A DNA stretch of 64,000 bases from JAEUHM01 sp964538625 (GTDB taxonomy: Bacteria > Verrucomicrobiota > Verrucomicrobiia > Verrucomicrobiales > Verrucomicrobiaceae): positions 1 through 64,000 of the forward strand of contig CAZIGH010000010.1 of assembly GCA_964538625.1 (NCBI GenBank), given 5' to 3'. The translations under genes and the position numbers were made by a program. Numbering within the stretch: position 1 is the stretch's first letter; every line of letters begins with the position of its first letter. The notes under the pieces are model-generated. The model made no database searches and was not told the DNA's origin. It was given only the letters and a program-made list of their open reading frames with translations. Shown here one piece after another: positions 35,815 through 44,619 of the stretch.

Positions 35815-38028
35815 ATGAAGTACCTTCCCACCAAGTTTCAGAGTTTTTGCTTGGTATGCTTAGCCGCCGTGGGGGCGGTGAGCGGTCAGAGCATCACTGT
35901 GACTTATCCTGGGCGGCCCTACTTGGAGGCGGTGGGAGGCAGCAGCGGCTTTTTTCAGACGGGCCAGCCAGCGGACATCATGCTCTGTGGCGTGGGATTC
36001 AACAAGACTGGTGGTAGCTTGCTTTTCAATCACTTGGGCGGCATCGGCAGTGACGGCACGCGCGTGGTGCTCACGGATCGGAATAACAACCGGGTGCTCA
36101 TTTGGCTTGCGCCGCCCTCTGGAAACACCCCGCCGGATCTGGTGCTGGGACAGCCGGACTTCACTCAGAACAATCCTGGCAGTGGCAGCCACCAGATGAA
36201 CTGGCCAGTGGCCGTGAGTGTCTCCGCAACGGGCCGTGTGGCGGTCACGGATGCCAACAACGACCGCGTTCTTCTATGGAACAGCTTTCCCACATCCAAC
36301 GGACAACCTGCTGATCTGGCCATCCGACTTTCTCAGTTCGCCAATCCCGTGCCGGGCCGTCCTCCGTTGGGTTGGCCCTGGGGCGTATGGACAGACGGCA
36401 CGCGCCTTGTCGTTTCCGCCACGCAGGGCAGTGCCATGTTGTTCTGGAACTCCTGGCCAGCCGCCTCCAACTCTCCTCCCTCATTCATACTCACGAATGC
36501 CGCCTTCGGCACGCCACGAGCCATCACTAGCGATGGTACCTTTCTCGCCGTAGAGGATCATAATGCCGCGCTCAGCCCGGCACCACCGGGGGCTCCTCCT
36601 GGTCACGCCACGTTCTTCTGGAACACGTTTCCTACCAGCGCCACTGCGCCGCATAGCTTCGTGCTTGGTGGGCGCTATCGTGGCGGCATGGTCGGCACCA
36701 AGCTGGTGCTGTTGGGCGAAGGGAGGATGAGGATTTGGAACAGTCCGCCGCAGAATGATGCAACACCGCCCGTCCAGGATCTGAATGGTCCCTGGGGTAG
36801 TGACTGTGATGCCCTCGCAGTGGCGGGTGGCCGCGTCCTGACCATGGATGAAAACCAGAATGCGATCCTTGGTTTCAACAGCCTACCCACGGCTGCCAGT
36901 GGCAGCGCCACTCCTCATTTCACCATCGGTTCACCAGCGGTGGGAACCAACACGCTGCTCACGGAGTATTTTATCCAAAATCCTTGTCCCGTTTCGGACG
37001 GCACCAGTCTGTTCGTGTGCTCGGATTTTCATCAGCGTCTCTGTGTATGGCGTCGTATTCCGGATGAAAGCGGCGCATGGCCAGACGTGGTTTATCAGCT
37101 TCCTGGTGGTGGCTGGGATAGCGCTCTCTTTGGTGGAAAACTTGTGCTCGCCACAGTGGGTCGCATTTACATTTGGGACAACCTACCCCTCTATGGAGAG
37201 CTGCCTTCGCGCACCATTACGGGCAAAATCGGTAACACCAACCTGACCCAGCTCCGTGGCGTGGCGCTGGATAGCTCGTACTTCTACGTTGCAGATTATA
37301 ACAGCCAGCAGGTGCATGTTTTCGCCGGAATCCCGAATGCTAGTGATGATCCCTTGGTGACCATTTCCCCTGGGGGACGTCCGGGCCGCATCAGCAGTGA
37401 TGGCACTTGGCTTGCGGTGCCGGTGGAAGGGCAAGGCGGTCCGCACAGTGTGAAACTCTACCGCGTCTCTGACCTACCTGCGGTCACTGCTCCCGCCCGC
37501 TCCATACAGCCTCCTCAAGTGCAGCTGAACTTGCCTCAAGGCTGCACGGTTTCACACGGCAGGTTGTTCATCGCAGACACCAGTTTCAACCGCGTGCTTG
37601 GCTGGTCCAATGTCGCCAATGCAGTGGCTGGGCAGGCACCCGATCTCGTGCTTGGTGAGAAGAACCTTACTGACACGAAGGCCGAGATAGGGCGAGACAA
37701 GCTCTTCATGCCTGCGGCCTTGAGCTTTGATGGGCAGCGCCTGTGGGCAGGTGAGTTCAAGTTCAGCAGTAGGCTCTTACGCTTCAGGGTGGGAGCTTCT
37801 TCTCTGCTGCCGGTCTATGTGGAGGCTTCCCCGTCGCTTGAAAACGGTATTTTCAGGGTTCGCTTGATGGGGCAGCCTGGCCAGCGTCTGGAGTTTTTGC
37901 GCTCTGAGAATTTGACCGAATGGAACTCCGCTGGATTCCGTTCCTTCACCGGTTCTGGCACGTTGGAGTTTTGGGAGCCGGTGTCCGCAGGGCAGTCCCG
38001 CCTGTTTCTGAAGGCAGTCAGTTATTGA
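35815..38028 (+). CDS. Secreted repeat protein, NHL-like beta-propeller
   Basis: A 737-aa protein with a signal peptide (FQSFCLVCLAAVGAVSG). It consists largely of about eleven degenerate repeats of 50-60 residues with the pattern RVLxWNSxPTxxxxxPDxVLGxxxF. Examples are NNRVLIWLAPPSGNTPPDLV, NDRVLLWNSFPTSNGQPADL, MLFWNSWPAASNSPPSFIL, RMRIWNSPPQNDATPP and NRVLGWSNVANAVAGQAPDL. Such repeats usually fold into NHL-type beta-propellers. The last 90 residues form a separate domain of the kind seen at the end of many verrucomicrobial secreted proteins (VEASPSLENGIFRVRLMG, LEFLRSENLTEW). I infer a cell-surface or secreted binding function. Confidence 0.72.
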   Translation: MKYLPTKFQSFCLVCLAAVGAVSGQSITVTYPGRPYLEAVGGSSGFFQTGQPADIMLCGVGFNKTGGSLLFNHLGGIGSDGTRVVLTDRNNNRVLIWLAPPSGNTPPDLVLGQPDFTQNNPGSGSHQMNWPVAVSVSATGRVAVTDANNDRVLLWNSFPTSNGQPADLAIRLSQFANPVPGRPPLGWPWGVWTDGTRLVVSATQGSAMLFWNSWPAASNSPPSFILTNAAFGTPRAITSDGTFLAVEDHNAALSPAPPGAPPGHATFFWNTFPTSATAPHSFVLGGRYRGGMVGTKLVLLGEGRMRIWNSPPQNDATPPVQDLNGPWGSDCDALAVAGGRVLTMDENQNAILGFNSLPTAASGSATPHFTIGSPAVGTNTLLTEYFIQNPCPVSDGTSLFVCSDFHQRLCVWRRIPDESGAWPDVVYQLPGGGWDSALFGGKLVLATVGRIYIWDNLPLYGELPSRTITGKIGNTNLTQLRGVALDSSYFYVADYNSQQVHVFAGIPNASDDPLVTISPGGRPGRISSDGTWLAVPVEGQGGPHSVKLYRVSDLPAVTAPARSIQPPQVQLNLPQGCTVSHGRLFIADTSFNRVLGWSNVANAVAGQAPDLVLGEKNLTDTKAEIGRDKLFMPAALSFDGQRLWAGEFKFSSRLLRFRVGASSLLPVYVEASPSLENGIFRVRLMGQPGQRLEFLRSENLTEWNSAGFRSFTGSGTLEFWEPVSAGQSRLFLKAVSY

Positions 38029-38177
38029 TTCGCAGGGCTGCTGTCTGTGTTGGCTGCGGGGTTCGGTAGGCCGGACAGTGGGCCGATTTCTTCGTACGTT
38101 AGCAAGCTGGCCACTTGCCTTGCCGTTCACGTGGGGTCTCAAACCATTCAGAATCCTCTTCCCACTGAAATTTTGTC

Positions 38178-40235
38178 ATGATGATGCTCTCTCGATCATC
38201 CGTTGCCGGGTTTTCTGGTGTTTTTCTGCTCTCTGTGGCCGGTCTTCATGGCGAGGGTTTGAAACTTATGCTTCCTGAAGGGAAAGCACTCCCCATCGTC
38301 GTTGCTGGGGGATCTGCGCCGCATACTCGGGCGGCGGCAGAGGAGCTGGCGACACACATCGGGATCATTGGTGGGGTGCGGCCTGAGGTTTTGGAAGGGA
38401 CGCCTGATCCACTGCCGGCTCAGGCGATATGGGTGGGTTATCAATCGGTACTGAGTCGATTGTTTCCCGGCAAAGACTTCACACTGAACCACCCCGAGGA
38501 GGTGTATCTGATTGGCAATCAGAACCACATCGCCATCACTGGGCGGGATCAATGGGATCCGAAGCATTCCACGGTTCAGGGTCGCCGGTACCTGATTGAG
38601 AACAAGCAGGGCGAGCATGGCAATGCGAATGCGGTCTTCACCTTTCTCCAGGATGTGATTGGAGTGCGCTGGCTCTACCCTGGAGAGTTGGGCACGGACT
38701 ATCCGGCAGCGGAGAGTCTGAACATTCAACCTTTTGAGATCCGTCATCATCCTCAGTTCCGCAGCCGGAGCGGCTTGTTCAATCAACTTGAGATTGGATA
38801 CATCAAAAGCGGCGCAGAGCAGGACTGGGCGCGGCATCAGCGCGTGCTGCTGCACTCGCTTGATATGCTCGGTGGTCACTACTTCAAGGACTGGTGGGAC
38901 AAGTATGGTGAAACGCGCCCGGAGCTTTTTGCGCTTCAGCCAGACGGAACGCGTGGCACTTACCCTGAGGCGAGACACCGCGTAAAACTCTGCGAAGGCG
39001 AGCCTGCGGTCTGGGATTTGTGGATGAAGGAGCAGGAGGCGCTGCTCGCCCAGTATCCGCACTGCCGTGTGCTTGCTGCGATGCCTAATGATGGGTATTT
39101 CGACGGTCACTGCACGGATCCCCGCTCACGCGCATGGGATCCTGATCCCGCCGAGACTGACGTGCGAATCCGAGTGAAGTGGGCGAACGGTGTCTCTGAG
39201 GAGTGGCCGCCACTCTCAGATCGTTACGTTACCTTTGCCAATACCCTTGCAGATATGGTGAAGTCCCGTTTTCCAGACCAGGAGCTCTACGTTTCCACAA
39301 ATGCGTACGGTGATGTGGGACGACCCAAGCCGGTACGCGCTGTGCCTCGTGACAACGTGCTCATCATCAGCGTGAACAACTTTCACGGACGCGACAAGGC
39401 GGCTCGTGATCAGCATCAGGCCGACTTCCTGAACTGGGCAGGAATTTCCAAGGCAATCATCTGGCGCCCAAATCTCGGTAACCAAGGTGGTCGCATGTGG
39501 GCCATGCCTGACGTGCCGTTCCAAGAATTGATGGACGACTTTCGGTTCGTGGCCGAGCATGGCGCAGTCGGGGTATTCTTTGACACGCTTTTCGAACATT
39601 GGGCCACGGCGGCACCCTATTACTACCTCATAGGTCAACTGGCCTGGAATCCGCGCGCCAACGGACATGCGATTCTTAACGACTACTTCAGTCGCTGCTA
39701 CGGCCCAGCCGCCGAACCGATGAGAAACTTTTGGCTGCTGATGGAAAAGACCCGCAATGACCTGGTTTACAACGTCGCTTCCGTGAACAGTGCCTTGAAC
39801 GTGCCGGACTACTACACTGAGGTCGTGTTCACCCAAGCTGAAGCGTTCATTGAGCGAGCGCGGGCACTGGCAAGTTCTTCCGAGGGGAAGTATGCTCGAC
39901 GTGTCGAGTTCACGCGTTGCGGCCTCGAGTTCACCCGTGCAGTCGTGAGCATCCGTGGACTGATGCGGCAGTTTGAACAGGCAAGGAAGGACGAACGCGA
40001 GATGCTGCGAGACGCTCTGCTCAGCAAGTGGGAAGTGTTGGGTGAAATGAGCAGGGTATTTCCTCCTCACGCCATCAACTTCAAACGCCTCGGCGGAGCA
40101 GGCAACAGTGATAACGCAGTCGGAGGTGGAGAAAACGGGGGTGCCTTTAAGCGCATAACTGGCTTGCACCCCTCAGCGCCTGTCAAGGCTTCCACGCTAA
40201 GAGAACTCAAGGAGGGAGGATTGGATCAGCAGTAG
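38178..40235 (+). CDS. Secreted DUF4838 protein (glycosidase-like)
   Basis: A 685-aa protein with a signal peptide (FSGVFLLSVAGLHGEG). The first 150 residues have the N-terminal domain pattern of GH67/GH84/GH20-type enzymes: HTRAAAEELATHIGIIGG, IWVGYQSVLSRLF and GRRYLIENKQGEHGNANAVF, then TFLQDVIGVRWLYPGELGTD. The central part matches DUF4838 (CRVLAAMPNDGYFDGHCTDP, YVTFANTLADMVKSRFPDQE and GVFFDTLFEHWATAAPYYY). Polysaccharide-degrading bacteria of this phylum encode many such proteins, usually beside sulfatases and glycosidases. No substrate is evident and catalytic residues are not established for the family. Several close ATG codons make the exact start uncertain. Confidence 0.82.
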   Translation: MMMLSRSSVAGFSGVFLLSVAGLHGEGLKLMLPEGKALPIVVAGGSAPHTRAAAEELATHIGIIGGVRPEVLEGTPDPLPAQAIWVGYQSVLSRLFPGKDFTLNHPEEVYLIGNQNHIAITGRDQWDPKHSTVQGRRYLIENKQGEHGNANAVFTFLQDVIGVRWLYPGELGTDYPAAESLNIQPFEIRHHPQFRSRSGLFNQLEIGYIKSGAEQDWARHQRVLLHSLDMLGGHYFKDWWDKYGETRPELFALQPDGTRGTYPEARHRVKLCEGEPAVWDLWMKEQEALLAQYPHCRVLAAMPNDGYFDGHCTDPRSRAWDPDPAETDVRIRVKWANGVSEEWPPLSDRYVTFANTLADMVKSRFPDQELYVSTNAYGDVGRPKPVRAVPRDNVLIISVNNFHGRDKAARDQHQADFLNWAGISKAIIWRPNLGNQGGRMWAMPDVPFQELMDDFRFVAEHGAVGVFFDTLFEHWATAAPYYYLIGQLAWNPRANGHAILNDYFSRCYGPAAEPMRNFWLLMEKTRNDLVYNVASVNSALNVPDYYTEVVFTQAEAFIERARALASSSEGKYARRVEFTRCGLEFTRAVVSIRGLMRQFEQARKDEREMLRDALLSKWEVLGEMSRVFPPHAINFKRLGGAGNSDNAVGGGENGGAFKRITGLHPSAPVKASTLRELKEGGLDQQ

Positions 40236-40312
40236 TCAGCAGCGAGCGAGCAGGGAAGGTGAAATTTACAAAATAACCCTTGTATTGAGGTGGAAATGTG
40301 GGAAAGTGAAAC

Positions 40313-40906
40313 ATGTTCAGCGGCGATATCCTTCAAGAAGACATCCGCCCCTACCGGGTTTCTGGAGATACCCGAACCACAGAATTGATTCGCGCCCAGC
40401 TACGCTCCACGCTGGAGCTTGGCTTGCAGTTCGGTGTTAGTCTTGAGAGCATGACTGGCATGATTGGTGACGTCGTGCGGGAGAAACTGCCGATAATGGT
40501 CGCCAGAGGACACGCCACGGCTGATGAGGGGCTTGCTTGCTTGCTCACAAGCGCCGGCGGCTGCGTGGAGGTGGAAAAGGCGCGGAAACTCTTTCGTAAG
40601 CCACAAGGAGTAACCCGGCAGGCGCTGGCCCAGCAGATTCGAAATGGGAACGTGCTGGCCTATCGCTCAGGCGGTGGAGAGTATTTGGTGCCGGTGTGGC
40701 AGTTTCGTCCGGAGGGTGGGGTTTGGGATGGGCTGCCGGAGGTCATGACAGCCATCCGGAACAAGCTGGATGACTCCAATCCGCTGACCGTGTTCGCCTT
40801 TCTGCTACAAGCTCACCCTGTTACCGGTGGCCGTCCCCCGTTGGAGTGGTTGAAGCTCGGACGCGTTTCGGAAGTGCTGACAGCGGTGGAGGCGGACGAG
40901 CGTTGA
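40313..40906 (+). CDS. Antitoxin of a RES/Xre-type toxin-antitoxin pair
   Basis: A 197-aa protein. The last 60 residues (LTVFAFLLQAHPVTGGRPPL and then EWLKLGRVSEVLTAVEA) carry the Xre/MbcA/ParS toxin-binding signature. The middle (KPQGVTRQALAQQIRNGNVL) looks like a helix-turn-helix that could bind the operon promoter. The N-terminal 80 residues are longer than in minimal Xre antitoxins. The RES-domain toxin gene starts 3 bp after the stop. In this family the antitoxin neutralises a NAD-degrading toxin and represses its own promoter. No clear promoter or operator palindrome could be identified upstream. Confidence 0.8.
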   Translation: MFSGDILQEDIRPYRVSGDTRTTELIRAQLRSTLELGLQFGVSLESMTGMIGDVVREKLPIMVARGHATADEGLACLLTSAGGCVEVEKARKLFRKPQGVTRQALAQQIRNGNVLAYRSGGGEYLVPVWQFRPEGGVWDGLPEVMTAIRNKLDDSNPLTVFAFLLQAHPVTGGRPPLEWLKLGRVSEVLTAVEADER

Positions 40907-40909
40907 CGC

Positions 40910-41560
40910 ATGAACCGTGATCTGCGACTGCCGCCTGACCAAGCGAGTTTTGATCAGCGGCCGATCCCAGTAAGGGAATGGCGTTCAAGGAGTAAGTGGA
41001 ACTGGTTTCGGCTCTACCGAGTCGCGTATCCAAACCAGTTCTTTGCATCCAAAGGTTCTCGTCTCACTCCGTCATCTGGAGCGTTTCCTTGCGTCTATCT
41101 GGCGGCTTCTTTGGAGACCACGGTGGCAGAGGTTTGGGGGGATCGGCTGGCGGCGCATCGTGATGCTGGGGGTGAGATCTACGTCATTACTTGTCAACAG
41201 GCTTCGCAGTGGGCTTATGTGAAAGCGTTGGAACTACCAACCAGTCTGCGCCTTTGTGACCTCACGGACAGTGATACGCGCTTGGCAGTCGGCATTGAGT
41301 CTGGAAGCCTTTACTCTACTGACCTGGCGGTGCCGCAGTTGTGGGCCGAGCGGATCGCGAGGCACCCTGCGCACTTCGACGGCATTTGCTACCGCAGCCG
41401 CCACACGGATGAGCTTTGCCTTGTGCTCTGGACTCGCCCGGAGCGGGACCCTTCTCTGGAGCAGGTCTTACGTTTTGAATCTGACGTGCCGTTTGCTCAT
41501 TCTGAAGCTGCCCACATGGTTGCTGGGAAGATCGGCGTTCGGATTGCCTTTGCAGGGTAA
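40910..41560 (+). CDS. RES-domain toxin
   Basis: A 216-aa protein with the RES fold: FRLYRVAYPNQFFASKGSR, YLAASLETTVAEVWGDR and FDGICYRSRHTDELCLVLW. These include the conserved Arg, Glu and Ser region that names the family. RES toxins such as MbcT and the Xre-RES pairs degrade NAD+ and are neutralised by the partner encoded immediately upstream. Family RES toxins are often about 150-170 aa, so this one has about 40 extra N-terminal residues. It is the second gene of a two-gene unit and is followed by a small hairpin. Confidence 0.85.
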   Translation: MNRDLRLPPDQASFDQRPIPVREWRSRSKWNWFRLYRVAYPNQFFASKGSRLTPSSGAFPCVYLAASLETTVAEVWGDRLAAHRDAGGEIYVITCQQASQWAYVKALELPTSLRLCDLTDSDTRLAVGIESGSLYSTDLAVPQLWAERIARHPAHFDGICYRSRHTDELCLVLWTRPERDPSLEQVLRFESDVPFAHSEAAHMVAGKIGVRIAFAG

Positions 41561-41571
41561 AATCCACGCTG

Positions 41572-41592
41572 AAGAGTGGCTGCGTCACTCTT
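41572..41592 (+). terminator. Possible terminator after the toxin gene
   Basis: A perfect 7-bp stem (AAGAGTG / CACTCTT) with a 7-nt loop lies 11 bp after the RES gene stop, followed by GTTAG only. Without a longer U tract this is a weak terminator candidate. Confidence 0.35.
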
Positions 41593-41665
41593 GTTAGTGC
41601 CATGGGGAAGCCCTTGGGTTAGCGCACTTCTCCGTAAGCTACACCTTGAGGCAGCGTTGGAATGA

Positions 41666-43036
41666 ATGTCCCTCCACTTTTCGAGTTCTTTCGTCATGCC
41701 CGTTTGTCGCATCGCTTTCACAGCATCTGTTGCCCTTGCACTTTGCAGCAATCTTGAAACGGCACGTGCACAGTCGGCTATGCCGACGACTTGGCAGGAA
41801 CGTGCAGCGGCTCATGCTCGCATCCTATCCGAGATCAGGTGGATGCCGGTTGCCGATACGATGCCCAATCGAAAGGGCGGCTTCTTTTTGAAGGGCAGGG
41901 AGGTCGTTGGTGTGCCTTACTCTAGTGTGCGTTCCGAGGGGCGGTGTATAGGCTTCGATATTTCGCTCCGTACGTTCTTGGCAGCCGTCGAGAATCCGAC
42001 GAGTGTGCTCTACACAGAGAATCTCACGGGGAAGGTGGAGAATGCTGCGGCCTATTATGGAAGCGTTTGCTCAGCCTACACCAGTTATGCGCTGGGCTGC
42101 GGTTTTCCGGAAGTCAGCCGTCGTTATGGGCCTAGTATAAGCAAGGGTATTGTGCTGGTGGAACCGCAGTCTGCTCAAGGTGTGCGGGTAGGAGATGTGA
42201 TCTACACGCCTCACGCTACCGAGAGCAGCGGTTCGCATGTGGAAATGGTTACCGCTGTGAGGAAGGACGCATCTGGTCGTATCATTGCGGTGAGAATCGA
42301 GGAAAGTCGGCCTCCGACCACGCAGGTCACCGAGCGTGATGCGAAGCGTTTCGATGCCCATCTTGCTGCGAGGAACAAACAGCTCCTCCGTATCATCGAT
42401 TTGGAAGCTTGGCGCGAAAGCAATCGCGCCGAGGGGCTTTATTTTCCGAACCCCTATCTCGATGCGAAACCTGCCATCATCAACCGCTCTGTCCTTCTGG
42501 ATCTCGGTGACTGGGTGCCGTACCAACGTGGCAAGCCGGTGAAGTTCCATGTCATGGACCGCGATGGACGCGGCGTGAAGAGCCTCATCATTCAACGGGG
42601 GACGGATGTGGTGGAGAAGATTCCTCTGGGTGGCCCGGGACTTCATGAACGGACACCCGCCGTTTGTGGTGATTACATTGCGTATGTGGTCCACGCAGAT
42701 GGCAGCCGAAGCGCCGCCTGCGAGTTTGCGGTTTGCGATCTTGATCTTCGGCTTCCGTCCGAGAAAGTCGAGCTTGGCCAAGAATGGTCAGTCACTTTTG
42801 GTTCCCAGAACATGGATGTGATCGCTGTGTATCTGTGGAACTCAGGGGACAGTTATGGACGCCATCCCCTATTTCTCACGCCTGAGCAGCGCCGTGCCGG
42901 GTGCATCAGCATACCAGCGGGGCTGCTGAAAAAGCCTGGTGTTTTGCAAGTCTGGCTCGTTGGCGAGCACAGGCTTGGACGGCTCAAGCTGCGGAAGGAT
43001 ATTTCGCTTCAGTCACCCAGTAAGAATACGCCATGA
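41666..43036 (+). CDS. Secreted protein, possible papain-like cysteine hydrolase
   Basis: A 456-aa exported protein (signal around VCRIAFTASVALALCSNLET, cleavage before QSAMPTTW). The mature N-terminal half looks like an NlpC/P60 or papain-like fold. A Cys lies in AYYGSVCSAYTSYALGCGF, and about 60 residues later a His in SSGSHVEMVTAVRKD follows a VGDVIYTPH turn, the order expected for a Cys-His dyad. The second half (from about residue 275) consists of beta-sandwich-like segments. I do not recognise a named family and the hydrolase call is an inference from spacing. Its TGA overlaps the ATG of the FG-GAP gene (ATGA), so the pair is translationally coupled. A second ATG at 41696 is an alternative start. 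Confidence 0.65.
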   Translation: MSLHFSSSFVMPVCRIAFTASVALALCSNLETARAQSAMPTTWQERAAAHARILSEIRWMPVADTMPNRKGGFFLKGREVVGVPYSSVRSEGRCIGFDISLRTFLAAVENPTSVLYTENLTGKVENAAAYYGSVCSAYTSYALGCGFPEVSRRYGPSISKGIVLVEPQSAQGVRVGDVIYTPHATESSGSHVEMVTAVRKDASGRIIAVRIEESRPPTTQVTERDAKRFDAHLAARNKQLLRIIDLEAWRESNRAEGLYFPNPYLDAKPAIINRSVLLDLGDWVPYQRGKPVKFHVMDRDGRGVKSLIIQRGTDVVEKIPLGGPGLHERTPAVCGDYIAYVVHADGSRSAACEFAVCDLDLRLPSEKVELGQEWSVTFGSQNMDVIAVYLWNSGDSYGRHPLFLTPEQRRAGCISIPAGLLKKPGVLQVWLVGEHRLGRLKLRKDISLQSPSKNTP

Positions 43037-44226
43037 AACTCGCTTTGAGCGCCCTGTTTTTCGCCGCTGCTTCAGTTGTTGGCCAGGTCATTACCACCGA
43101 GGTGATTCAGTCGAATGATCGAGCGTGGACGCGTCACACCATAGACGCTAGTTCTCGAGGCGCAGATGGCGTGAAGCTCGGTGACTTTAACGGAGATGGC
43201 ATGCTTGACATCGTGACAGGGTGGGAAGAGGGGGGCAAAGTAAGGGTGTGCGTGAATCCCGGGCCTGCAATGGTGCGGGCGCAATGGCCTTCCACTGAGG
43301 TGGGAACAGCAGCAGATGTGGAGGAGGCCATTTTCACGGATCTGGATGGCGACGGTCATCTTGAAGTCGTTTCCGCCACTGAAGGGGATACACGAACCGT
43401 CTTCTGGCACCGTCAGGTAAACGGGATCTGGCGGCAAGACGCCTTCCCTGCCGTTAAGGGCGCGCAGATGTGGATGCAGGCAATCACCTTGGATCTGGAC
43501 GGCTTGCATGGACCAGACCTGATTCTAGGCTCCAAGAACAAGGGAGCATCACTTGGCTGGATGCAGGCCCCGGCACAGGCTTCCGATCTCGGTAGCTGGC
43601 GCTTCCACCGCATCGCAGACGCAGGTTGGCTCATGTCACTTATCCCTGTGGACTTGGATGACGATGGCGATCAAGACGTCCTTTTCACTGATCGCAAAGG
43701 TAGTCGTCGGGGTGTGTTCTGGGCGGAGAATCCCGGTGCGGTTCGGGTGAGAGAGTTCGCACCGTGGTCACTCCACGTCATAGGTGCTGCCGACAGAGAG
43801 GTGATGTTTGCAGACGTGGGTGACCTGAACGCAGATGGCCTTCAAGACCTCGTCGTCGCGGCCAAGCCCCATGACATCTTGGTCTTTCTCAGGCGCCCTG
43901 ATGGCACGTGGGGTGAGACATGTCTTACGCTGCACTCGGACGCAACAGGTGATGCCAAGGCGGTCAAGATGGGGGACCTCACAGGGGATGGCTTGGCAGA
44001 TCTGGTGTTCAGCTGTGAGAATGCATTAGGCTTACGAGAAGGCGTGCTCTGGCTGGAGCAGAGAAGGAATGGCCCATGGATCCAGCATGCACTCGGTGGA
44101 CCTGAGGGTGTGAAGTTTGATCTTATCCAGCTTCTCGATCTCGATGCGGATGGTGACCTTGACGTGATCACTTGTGAAGAGAGGGCGCTTCTGGGCGTGG
44201 TCTGGTATGAAAACCCACAAAGCTAG
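43033..44226 (+). CDS. Secreted FG-GAP/VCBS repeat protein
   Basis: A 397-aa protein with signal peptide MKLALSALFFAAASVVG. Seven repeats carry the calcium-loop pattern DxDxDGxxD or variants: GDFNGDGMLDIVTG, TDLDGDGHLEVVSA, LDLDGLHGPDLILG, VDLDDDGDQDVLFT, GDLNADGLQDLVVA, GDLTGDGLADLVFS and LDLDADGDLDVITC. This is the FG-GAP/VCBS type that folds into a seven-bladed propeller like integrin alpha; seven repeats would close one propeller exactly. It overlaps the upstream putative cysteine hydrolase gene by 4 bp. A secreted or surface role in adhesion or substrate binding is inferred. Confidence 0.85.
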   Translation: MKLALSALFFAAASVVGQVITTEVIQSNDRAWTRHTIDASSRGADGVKLGDFNGDGMLDIVTGWEEGGKVRVCVNPGPAMVRAQWPSTEVGTAADVEEAIFTDLDGDGHLEVVSATEGDTRTVFWHRQVNGIWRQDAFPAVKGAQMWMQAITLDLDGLHGPDLILGSKNKGASLGWMQAPAQASDLGSWRFHRIADAGWLMSLIPVDLDDDGDQDVLFTDRKGSRRGVFWAENPGAVRVREFAPWSLHVIGAADREVMFADVGDLNADGLQDLVVAAKPHDILVFLRRPDGTWGETCLTLHSDATGDAKAVKMGDLTGDGLADLVFSCENALGLREGVLWLEQRRNGPWIQHALGGPEGVKFDLIQLLDLDADGDLDVITCEERALLGVVWYENPQS

Positions 44227-44247
44227 ATCGGAAGATTCCGGAAGAGA

Positions 44248-44601
44248 TCAGGCCTCTCCTGCCAAGTTCTTGACCTGCTTGGCAAGGCGCTTCATGAGGT
44301 TGGAGCAGACAGTGTCACAGAGCTTTGAGATCGTGGGATCGGCGATGAAGCAGATGGCGGCAAGCCCCTCTCGACGACGGCCAACCATCCCAGCATCAAC
44401 GAGGGATTGCACATGGCGAGAGACATTGGCCTGAGTAAGCCCGGTGGCAGCGACGAGGTCTGTAATATTCTTCTCTCCTGCTTCGAGAGCGCGGAGAATC
44501 TTCAGACGGCTAGGCTCGGCCAGCGTACGGAACCATGATGCGATAAGGCCGAGAGCCTCGTCCGAGACAGGCGGAGAGTATTTTTTGGAGCGGTTTGACA
44601 T
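44248..44601 (-). CDS. ArsR-family transcriptional regulator
   Basis: A 117-aa winged-helix repressor. The family core is clear: RTLAEPSRLKILRALEAGEK, then the recognition helix region NITDLVAATGLTQANVSRHV, and the wing GMVGRRREGLAAICFI. The metal-binding CxC in the recognition helix of classical ArsR is absent. Instead the C-terminal part has C84, C95 and C99, which could bind soft metals or sense sulfide or persulfides as in SqrR/BigR/YgaV-type members. It is transcribed away from the five-gene efflux operon, with a palindromic operator between them, so it probably represses both. I chose the ATG at 44601; the open frame further upstream would run through the promoter. Confidence 0.9.
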   Translation of the reverse strand: MSNRSKKYSPPVSDEALGLIASWFRTLAEPSRLKILRALEAGEKNITDLVAATGLTQANVSRHVQSLVDAGMVGRRREGLAAICFIADPTISKLCDTVCSNLMKRLAKQVKNLAGEA

Positions 44602-44619
44602 GAGCTTGCAAAAAAGGTG

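Noticed and set aside
44229..44240. CGGAA-GA-TTCCG palindrome between the FG-GAP and ArsR genes as a terminator
   Set aside because: The stem is only 5 bp with a 2-nt loop and no T-run.
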